DNA of 64,000 bases, from contig NZ_CP088953.1 of NCBI RefSeq assembly GCF_021165935.1, positions 992,001 through 1,056,000 on the forward strand, given 5' to 3'. This DNA is from Microbulbifer elongatus (GTDB lineage: Bacteria > Pseudomonadota > Gammaproteobacteria > Pseudomonadales > Cellvibrionaceae). The notes under the pieces were generated by a model, which saw only the letters and a list, made by a program, of their open reading frames with translations, was not told where the DNA came from and did no database searches. Every line of letters begins with the position of its first letter. Position 1 is the first letter of the stretch. This document shows, piece after piece, positions 8,058-14,527 of the stretch. A program made the position numbers and the translations under genes.

Positions 8058-10766
8058 TTGAACATTTTTTGCACGCGGGCTGCGGCGGTTGGCCGGAAAT
8101 TGTCACTACTGTCGATTTTTTCCGCAGTCGCCCTGGTAGGGTGCGGTGGCGGGTCTGGTGACGGTTCCAGTCTCGGCGGTGGCGACCAGGCGGAAGACCC
8201 GGTGGTGGTGGATTACCCCGTGGTGTACGTGCGTCGCGCACTCAATCGTGATGAAGATGACGCGCTGATGGGTGACAGCATCTATATGCCCTCCGCCTTC
8301 AATCCCGGTGCCGAACTGCTGATGCGCGACCGCGCCACTGCCAGCGCGCCAGAGCGTTCGCTGACCGAAAATCTGTTTGTCAGTGATGAAGAAGCCGGCA
8401 TCGTTTTTGAGGGTGGCTACGACGTAAAGGATCTGGCGGTTTCTGCCGATGGCCGTCAGTTGGCCTTTGCCATGCGCGCGCCCAATATCGAGGGCCTGGA
8501 CGACGACGAGCAGCCCAGCTGGAATATCTGGCTGTACGATTTCGACACTGCGGAACTTCGTCGGATAATCCAGTCCGACCTGATCGCCGAAGAAGGGGAC
8601 GATATTTCCCCGGCATTTCTCCCCGATGGCCGCCTGGTCTTTACCTCTACCCGCCAGCGCCGCTCCCGCGCCCTGCTGCTCGATGACAACAAGCCCCAGT
8701 TTTCCGCCCAGGCGGAAAATCTCGATGAGGCTGCGTTCGTACTGCACGTGATGGAGACGGATGGCAGTGATATCCAGCAGATCTCCTACAACCAGAGTCA
8801 CGATCTCTCGCCCACCGTGTTGGCGAATGGCCGCATCCTGTTTAACCGCTGGGACAATATGGGTGGGGTAGATCGCCTCAGCCTGTATACCGTAAAGCCC
8901 GATGGCACGGATCTGCAGTTCTATTACGGCTACCACAGCCAGGGTACCGGCACCGGTAGCGGTGAAGATCCCATAGCGGCCACATTCAGCAAACCCCAGC
9001 AAATGCCGGATGGTCGGATTCTCGTCACCCTGCGGGCCCCGGAAGGGATCACCTACGGCGGCGATATGGTGGTCATCGACGGAGCCAATTACACCGAGGC
9101 CTACAGTGAGCCGGAACAGGCCGGCGTTTTGCAGGGGCAGGAATCCCTGTCCGTGGAGCAGGTGATAACCGATGGTGGCTTGTCCCCCCACGGGCTGTTT
9201 GCCAGTGCCTGGGCGTTCCACGACGGTACCAGCCGCCTGCTGGTGAGCTGGAGCGAGTGCCGGGTGATCGATCCGGAGACAGAGCTGCCGCAGCCGTGTA
9301 CCGACGAGTGGCTGGCGACACCGGATATCGTGCCCGCCGACCCACTGTATGGCCTGTGGATTTACGACTACGGGGAGGGCACACAGCGCCCGATCATCCA
9401 GCCGGAGGAAGGCATGATGATCAGCGAAGCGGTCACCGCCGATACCCGCCCGGTACCGGAGTTCATTCCCCAGCCGATTCCCGGTATCGATATCGACCGC
9501 GACCTGTATGAAGAAGGCATGGCGGTACTGGATATTCGCAGCGTGTACGATTTTGACGGCAGCGCAATCCTGGATATCGATGCTCTGGCGGACCCGTTGC
9601 AAACCAGCGCAGCAGAGCGCCCCGCACGCTTTTTACGGGTGGTGAAAGCGGTGGGCATTCCGGATCGGGATACCCTGGATTTTGACCGCTCTGCATTTGG
9701 TCGTAATCGCAGCCAGCTGATGCGTGAAATTATCGGTTACACCCCGATCCAGCCGGATGGCTCGGTGCGGGTCAAAGTGCCGGCGGATATGCCCCTGGCG
9801 ATTTCTGTAGTGGATGCGTCCGGACGCCGCATTGTCGGTCGTCACAATAACTGGCTGCAATTCCGCGCCGGCGAGGTACGCAAGTGCCAGGGCTGCCATA
9901 CCCGCGACAGTGAAGTGCCCCACGGGCGTACGGATAAAGCGCCGGCAGCGGCCTGGGCCGGGGCTGCCACCAGCGCCGCGCCTTTCCCCAACACCGAGCC
10001 TGCACTGACCGCAGATATGGGCGAGACCATGGCGCAGGTGCTCGCGCGGATCGCTGGTCACCCGGAGTTGGATGGCGACCTGAAATATGTCGACCACTGG
10101 ACAGATCCGTCCCTGCGGGAAAAGGATGCCACCACCGAAATCGTCATGAGTGATCTGCTCACGCCGGCGCCAACCACCGTGGCCTGCCAGAGTAGCTGGG
10201 GTGCGGAGTGCCGTACCGTGATCCATTATCCGGAGCATATCCAGCCGATCTGGGACCTGCCGCGACTGATCACCGATGAAATGGGTAACGTGCTGGAAGA
10301 CCGTACCTGCACCGCCTGTCACAGTAATCGCGATGCGGACGGTATGGCTCAGGTGCCTCCGGGGCAGCTGGATCTGCGCGGAGATCAGTCCGGTGTGAAC
10401 ACCAATTTCAGTACTTCCTATGTTGAACTGATCTTCGACAACCCGGTTCAGGAGCTGCGCGACGGAGCTGTACAGAACGTGCTGGTACAGGATACCGATG
10501 ACAATGGCAATCCGCTGTTTGAGACCGATGAAGACGGTGAGCTGATACTCGATGCCGATGGCAACCCGATTCCTGTTATGGTTACCGTCGATATCGAGCG
10601 GATCATGAATACCAATGGCGCCAACGCCAGTCGCTTCTTCAATGTGTTTGAAGCCGGGGGCGTACATGAGGGAGAATTGTCCGCTGCAGAGTTGCGTTTG
10701 ATTTCCGAATGGCTGGATATCGGTGCGCAGTATTACAACAATCCATTTGAAGCGCCGGTTAACTGA
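8058..10766 (+). CDS. HzsA-like lipoprotein: beta-propeller plus two CxxCH motifs
   Basis: This 902-residue protein starts at TTG 8058 behind AGAGGTGG. The signal ends in a lipobox (ALVGC). Residues about 110-300 carry PD40/WD40-like blades (PAFLPDGRLVFTSTR, PTVLANGRILFNRWD, LYTVKPDGTDLQF). CxxCH motifs lie near residues 612-616 (CQGCH) and 753-757 (CTACH). Propeller followed by c-type haem is the layout of hydrazine synthase alpha (HzsA)-related proteins, which are common outside anammox bacteria with unknown roles. Hydrazine synthesis is not implied. It opens the rightward operon, with the next start 3 bases past its stop. Confidence 0.85.
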   Translation: MNIFCTRAAAVGRKLSLLSIFSAVALVGCGGGSGDGSSLGGGDQAEDPVVVDYPVVYVRRALNRDEDDALMGDSIYMPSAFNPGAELLMRDRATASAPERSLTENLFVSDEEAGIVFEGGYDVKDLAVSADGRQLAFAMRAPNIEGLDDDEQPSWNIWLYDFDTAELRRIIQSDLIAEEGDDISPAFLPDGRLVFTSTRQRRSRALLLDDNKPQFSAQAENLDEAAFVLHVMETDGSDIQQISYNQSHDLSPTVLANGRILFNRWDNMGGVDRLSLYTVKPDGTDLQFYYGYHSQGTGTGSGEDPIAATFSKPQQMPDGRILVTLRAPEGITYGGDMVVIDGANYTEAYSEPEQAGVLQGQESLSVEQVITDGGLSPHGLFASAWAFHDGTSRLLVSWSECRVIDPETELPQPCTDEWLATPDIVPADPLYGLWIYDYGEGTQRPIIQPEEGMMISEAVTADTRPVPEFIPQPIPGIDIDRDLYEEGMAVLDIRSVYDFDGSAILDIDALADPLQTSAAERPARFLRVVKAVGIPDRDTLDFDRSAFGRNRSQLMREIIGYTPIQPDGSVRVKVPADMPLAISVVDASGRRIVGRHNNWLQFRAGEVRKCQGCHTRDSEVPHGRTDKAPAAAWAGAATSAAPFPNTEPALTADMGETMAQVLARIAGHPELDGDLKYVDHWTDPSLREKDATTEIVMSDLLTPAPTTVACQSSWGAECRTVIHYPEHIQPIWDLPRLITDEMGNVLEDRTCTACHSNRDADGMAQVPPGQLDLRGDQSGVNTNFSTSYVELIFDNPVQELRDGAVQNVLVQDTDDNGNPLFETDEDGELILDADGNPIPVMVTVDIERIMNTNGANASRFFNVFEAGGVHEGELSAAELRLISEWLDIGAQYYNNPFEAPVN

Positions 10767-10768
10767 AA

Positions 10769-11629
10769 ATGAACAGGCAGCTCGGTTTCAGAGCACACAG
10801 GGGCGCGGTAGCTACTGCCGCCCTTCTTATCCTGGGGGTGTTGGGGAGTCTTTCCTCTTCCGTTTACGCACAGTCGGAAACGGCAGAGGATGAACCGGTC
10901 AGCGACAGCTTTACCGCCCGCCAGTTCGGCGAGCGTCAACCGCAGACTCTGTCATTCGACAGCGAGCGGGTGATTGTCGGGGCGGAGTTTCTCAATCTCT
11001 ACACCGGCCCGGGCCGCGGTTATGTTATTGACCACGTGGTTGAATACGGCGAGCCCCTGTGGCTGTTGAAGCGTCGTACCGACTGGGTCAAGGTCATGAC
11101 CCGCACCGGCAAGACCGGCTGGGCCAAAATTGCCGAGCTCGATGAGATCTACACCGCAGAGGGTGAACAGGTCGCCATACCTACTCCCGGTATTGATGAT
11201 TTTTACGAGCAGAGTTTCCGCATGGGGTTCACCTATGGTGACTTTGCCGGTGCCAACTCGATGGGGATTTCCCTGGGTTACCGCTTCACCGGAAATATTT
11301 CCGCTGAGTTGCGCGCAGCGCAGACCATTGGCGCTTACTCTGACAGCCAGACCTACCAGGTGGCACTGATGCACCAGCCGTTTCCGCGCTGGCGCCTGTC
11401 CCCGTATTTTCTGTTGGGTACCGGAATCAATATCACCTCTCCCAACGCCACCATTGTTGCCACCGAAGACCGCAAGGATACCGCCATGCTGGCGGGCCTC
11501 GGTGTGACCACCTATTTATCCCGTCGCTTTGCCCTGCGCGCGGAAGTTGCCAATCACTACCTGCTTACCTCGCGGGAAGAAAACCAGGAGATAGTCGAAT
11601 GGAAACTCGGATTCGACGTATTTATGTAA
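10769..11629 (+). CDS. SH3-domain protein with a predicted outer-membrane beta-barrel
   Basis: This 286-residue protein has a signal peptide (residues about 12-35). An SH3-like block follows at about 65-125 (GAEFLNLYTGPGRGYVID ... DWVKVMTRTGKTGWA), as in bacterial SH3b domains that often bind cell wall. The C-terminal 130 residues alternate polar and aromatic residues and end KLGFDVFM, fitting a small beta-barrel. It may hold an outer-membrane part of the cluster near peptidoglycan. It starts 3 bases after the HzsA-like gene and overlaps the next gene by 31 bases. Confidence 0.8.
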   Translation: MNRQLGFRAHRGAVATAALLILGVLGSLSSSVYAQSETAEDEPVSDSFTARQFGERQPQTLSFDSERVIVGAEFLNLYTGPGRGYVIDHVVEYGEPLWLLKRRTDWVKVMTRTGKTGWAKIAELDEIYTAEGEQVAIPTPGIDDFYEQSFRMGFTYGDFAGANSMGISLGYRFTGNISAELRAAQTIGAYSDSQTYQVALMHQPFPRWRLSPYFLLGTGINITSPNATIVATEDRKDTAMLAGLGVTTYLSRRFALRAEVANHYLLTSREENQEIVEWKLGFDVFM

Positions 11630-12267
11630 GACTGGCCGGCCTGCTGCTGGCAGGTGCTGTGGCGGCCCCCTTTTCTTCCGCCGCAATCGCGCAATCGGAT
11701 CAGGAACTGGACGATATTATTTCTCCGGACCTGGAGCGTCGGGAAATTCGCGAAGCCAAGATCGATAGCGAAGATTTTGAATTTACCCTCTATCTGGGCG
11801 GCATTCTCAGCGTGGAGGATTTCGGTACCGACCGCATGATTGGTGGCAGTCTCGCCTACCACATCAATGAAGATTTCTTTATGGAGGCGGCGTACGCCCA
11901 GTCCACGCTCGGGGAGTCCAGCTACGAGCGCCTGAGTGGCTCGGCACCGCTGCTGACCGAAGACGAGCGTGATCTCAGTATGTATAACCTGTCCCTGGCC
12001 TGGAATTTTCTGCCCGGGGAAATTTTTATCGGCAGTAAGTTCGCGCTAAACAGCAATCTTTACCTGATTGGTGGTGCTGGTAATACCAACTTTGCCGGGG
12101 AAGAGCATTTTACCTACAACGTCGGTGCCGGAGTGCGTCTGCTGGCCCAGGATTGGCTCGCCCTGCGTCTGGACGTGCGGGACCACATTTTCGAGCACGA
12201 GATTTTTGGCGAGCCATTGAATACCAATAACCTGTCCGCCCAGCTGGGCGTGTCGATTTACTTCTAA
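11599..12267 (+). CDS. Outer-membrane beta-barrel protein
   Basis: This 222-residue protein has a signal peptide to about residue 32 (AAPFSSAAIAQS). Strand-like segments (FTLYLGGILSVEDFG, MIGGSLAYHINEDFFMEAAY, FTYNVGAGVRLL) follow, ending in the Phe-terminated strand NLSAQLGVSIYF that is typical of outer-membrane barrels. The GTDRMIGGSLAYHI region resembles small OmpW/OmpA-like barrels. The overlap with the preceding SH3-barrel gene suggests coupled translation. Its specific cargo is unknown; it may be a structural partner of DUF3570. Confidence 0.8.
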   Translation: METRIRRIYVRLAGLLLAGAVAAPFSSAAIAQSDQELDDIISPDLERREIREAKIDSEDFEFTLYLGGILSVEDFGTDRMIGGSLAYHINEDFFMEAAYAQSTLGESSYERLSGSAPLLTEDERDLSMYNLSLAWNFLPGEIFIGSKFALNSNLYLIGGAGNTNFAGEEHFTYNVGAGVRLLAQDWLALRLDVRDHIFEHEIFGEPLNTNNLSAQLGVSIYF

Positions 12268-12298
12268 TCACAACAAAGAAAACCATTGGAGTTATTCC

Positions 12299-12784
12299 AT
12301 GCGTAAACTGATAGCCGCACTCTGCACCAGCGCTGCCCTTCTCGTCGGTGCCCCTGCCATTGCCAAGGTGCCCGCCAGTGATTTCACTCTGGCCTCCCTC
12401 AAAGATGGCAACCTCAAGCTGAGCGAACAGCGCGGTGAGGTCATCATGCTGAACTTCTGGGCGTCCTGGTGCGGTCCCTGCCGCGAGGAAATGCCACTGC
12501 TGAACGACCTGCACGCCCGTTACGAACCTGTGGGTTTTCAGGTGTGGGGTGTGAATGTGGATGCAAATCCGCAGGATGCCCAGGCGATGCTGAACAAGAT
12601 TCCGGTGGATTTCCCGGTGCTGTTCGATTCCAAGAGTGATGTGAGCAAGCTGTTTGGTGTGGAAGCCATGCCCAGTTCCGTGTTTATCGATCGCGATGGC
12701 AACGTACGCTATGTGCACAAGGGATATCGCACAGGCGATGAAGCCGAATACAAAAAGATCATCAAGGAACTGATCCGGGAATAA
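12299..12784 (+). CDS. TlpA-type periplasmic thioredoxin
   Basis: This 161-residue protein has a signal peptide (residues 1-22) and a thioredoxin fold with the active site WCGPC at residues 57-61 (WASWCGPCREEMP). A cis-Pro segment follows (AMPSSVFIDRDG). TlpA/ResA-like proteins reduce disulfides in apocytochromes or metal sites outside the cytoplasm. The preceding cluster genes carry CxxCH motifs and the next gene a Cys-rich tail, so it may keep those cysteines reduced. It has its own ribosome site (TTGGAGTTATTCC before the ATG). Confidence 0.93.
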   Translation: MRKLIAALCTSAALLVGAPAIAKVPASDFTLASLKDGNLKLSEQRGEVIMLNFWASWCGPCREEMPLLNDLHARYEPVGFQVWGVNVDANPQDAQAMLNKIPVDFPVLFDSKSDVSKLFGVEAMPSSVFIDRDGNVRYVHKGYRTGDEAEYKKIIKELIRE

Positions 12785-12787
12785 ACC

Positions 12788-13018
12788 ATGATCAAACGCG
12801 CGCTTTTATTGTTGCCGGCTCTGTTATTGCTGGGAGGGTGTGAATCCATCATGCCCGAGCCCTGGGTGAAGCCCTACGAGCGACACTACCTCGCCGACCC
12901 GATTATGAGTTTTGAGCGGGATCCGGTGGCGGCCGGTTTTATGAATCACGTTTATGAAGCGCGTGAAGCGGCTCGCGGCGCCGAAGGTGGGTCAGGAGGC
13001 GGTTGTGGCTGCAACTAA
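12788..13018 (+). CDS. DUF4266 lipoprotein with a C-terminal CGCN tail
   Basis: This 76-residue lipoprotein has the lipobox LLGGC and a short conserved body (ESIMPEPWVKPYERHYLADPIMS and on). A glycine-rich tail ends GGSGGGCGCN. This matches the small DUF4266 family, which usually sits next to DUF3570, thioredoxin and ApbE genes. The paired terminal cysteines look like a metal- or thiol-exchange site and are a likely client of the TlpA protein 3 bases upstream. Its end overlaps the DUF3570 start by 14 bases, so translation is probably coupled. Confidence 0.9.
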   Translation: MIKRALLLLPALLLLGGCESIMPEPWVKPYERHYLADPIMSFERDPVAAGFMNHVYEAREAARGAEGGSGGGCGCN

Positions 13019-14303
13019 AAAATCACTTGAGAGCTACTGCGCTCCGCGCTTTGGCGGTCGGCGGTGCTGGAGCGCCAGCCCGGGCGTCTCCTCACGCACT
13101 ATAAGTGCGCTGCGGGCGCTGTGCTCCGGCGCTCACCAAATCGCGTTCGCTCGCGACGCTCTCAAGCGATTTTTATTCGGTTTAGTGTTCGTGGTATCGC
13201 CAGTGGCTAACGCCGCGGTTTTACCCGAAGAGCGCGCAGACACGCTGTATCACAGCTACAGCGGTGGCGGGGTCACCATTGATGGCCCCTCCGTCCTGGT
13301 GCGTAAAAATGTTGGCAACGCGGTTTCCCTGTCCGCCAATTATTACGTGGATATGATTTCCGGAGCGTCCATTGACGTGCAGGCCACGGCCAGTCGCTAT
13401 ACCGAGCAGCGGGATGAATTTTCTCTGGGGGCCGATTACCTGGTGGATAAAACCACCATGAGCCTGAGTTACACCAATTCCAGTGAAAATGACTATCAGG
13501 CGGAAACTGTTGGTTTTGGTATATCCCAGGACTTCTTTGGTGATCTCAGCACCCTGTCCATGCGCGCCACCTATGGCAGTGACGACGTGATGCGGAATGG
13601 CGACGAGAATTTTCTCGAGCATGCGGAGCACCGCCGCTACTCCCTGGGCTGGAGCCAGATTCTGACGACCAAACTGATCGCCGAACTGAGTGTGGAAACT
13701 GTAGCGGATGAGGGCTTTCTGAATAACCCCTACCGCAGTGTGCGGTATCTTGACCCGAATTCCGGCACCGGTTTCAGTTACCAGGCGGAACTGTACCCCA
13801 CGACCCGCAATAGCGACGCGGTGGCCCTGCGCGCAAAATATATGTTGCCCTATCGCGCCGCGGTCAAAACCGAATACCGCCGTTATGCCGACAGCTGGGG
13901 TATCGAGGCCGATAACCTGGAGTTTCGCTACACCCATCCACTGGAAAGTGAGAACCTGATCCTCGAAGGCAAACTGCGGTATTACAAGCAGGACGGTGCG
14001 GACTTTTACAGTGACATCTTCCCCTACCTGAACGCGACCAATTTCCGCGCGCGGGATAAAGAACTGAGCGATTTCAGTAGCACCGCGATTGGCTTTGGCA
14101 TCTCCTATCAGGTGCCCGAACGCTGGGCACTGCTCAATCGTAAAAACACACTGAACCTCTACTGGGACTACATCCTGTTCGATTACGAGAACTTCCACGA
14201 TGTTCGTGTGCACGATGGCGATGGCAGCTATCTGCCCGGTGAAGAGCCTGCCTATAGTTTCAATGCCCACGTAGTACGTGCGTTCTGGTCCATGTGGTTT
14301 TAA
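13005..14303 (+). CDS. DUF3570 protein, candidate flavinylated envelope protein
   Basis: I choose GTG 13005, because AGGAGG lies 5 bases upstream and the reading MAATKKSL suits the family; an ATG at 12954 is also open. The product is 432 residues. A stretch of about 50 extra residues (from a palindromic insert) precedes the signal peptide core FLFGLVFVVSPVANA. After cleavage comes YYVDMISGAS, in which D116-S122 (DMISGAS) fits the ApbE motif Dxx[ST][GS]A[ST]. The rest is rich in alternating strands and ends VRAFWSMWF, fitting an outer-membrane barrel. DUF3570 is normally found beside DUF4266, thioredoxin and ApbE, as here. FMN attachment is my inference. Confidence 0.88.
   Translation: MAATKKSLESYCAPRFGGRRCWSASPGVSSRTISALRALCSGAHQIAFARDALKRFLFGLVFVVSPVANAAVLPEERADTLYHSYSGGGVTIDGPSVLVRKNVGNAVSLSANYYVDMISGASIDVQATASRYTEQRDEFSLGADYLVDKTTMSLSYTNSSENDYQAETVGFGISQDFFGDLSTLSMRATYGSDDVMRNGDENFLEHAEHRRYSLGWSQILTTKLIAELSVETVADEGFLNNPYRSVRYLDPNSGTGFSYQAELYPTTRNSDAVALRAKYMLPYRAAVKTEYRRYADSWGIEADNLEFRYTHPLESENLILEGKLRYYKQDGADFYSDIFPYLNATNFRARDKELSDFSSTAIGFGISYQVPERWALLNRKNTLNLYWDYILFDYENFHDVRVHDGDGSYLPGEEPAYSFNAHVVRAFWSMWF
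13018..13174. repeat. Palindromic insertion element inside the DUF3570 gene
   Basis: Near-perfect 17-bp inverted ends (13018-13034 and 13158-13174, one mismatch) bound a GC-rich interior. The interior contains a hairpin (CGCACT-ATA-AGTGCG) and complementary GGAGCGCC / GGCGC blocks. Deleting it would leave A-T-K-K-S-L-K-R-F-L-F-G-L-V-F, a normal signal-peptide start. The insert adds about 50 codons and keeps the frame. It has no coding content of its own, which suggests a MITE or REP-like unit. Confidence 0.75.
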
Positions 14304-14527
14304 TTGTTCGAAATCAGACGAGGTCCGCAGATTGGGGGATTGGTTCTCCCGCTACGGCGCGTCTTATCTTGTCACCCCGCTGATTATTGTTGTATGTTTT
14401 CCACACAACAGAATAAGTGATCGGGCGTGAGCCGAAAGCCGTGGTGGTTGTGATCTAGTACCGCCAGCAAGCTGCCGTCGCACGCCCGACCCCGCACCCC
14501 GCGGGCATCAGCGATGACGAACTGCCT

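Noticed and set aside
8058..10766. Hydrazine synthase activity for the HzsA-like protein
   Set aside because: HzsB/HzsC partners are absent and the organism does not look like an anammox bacterium; only domain layout is similar.
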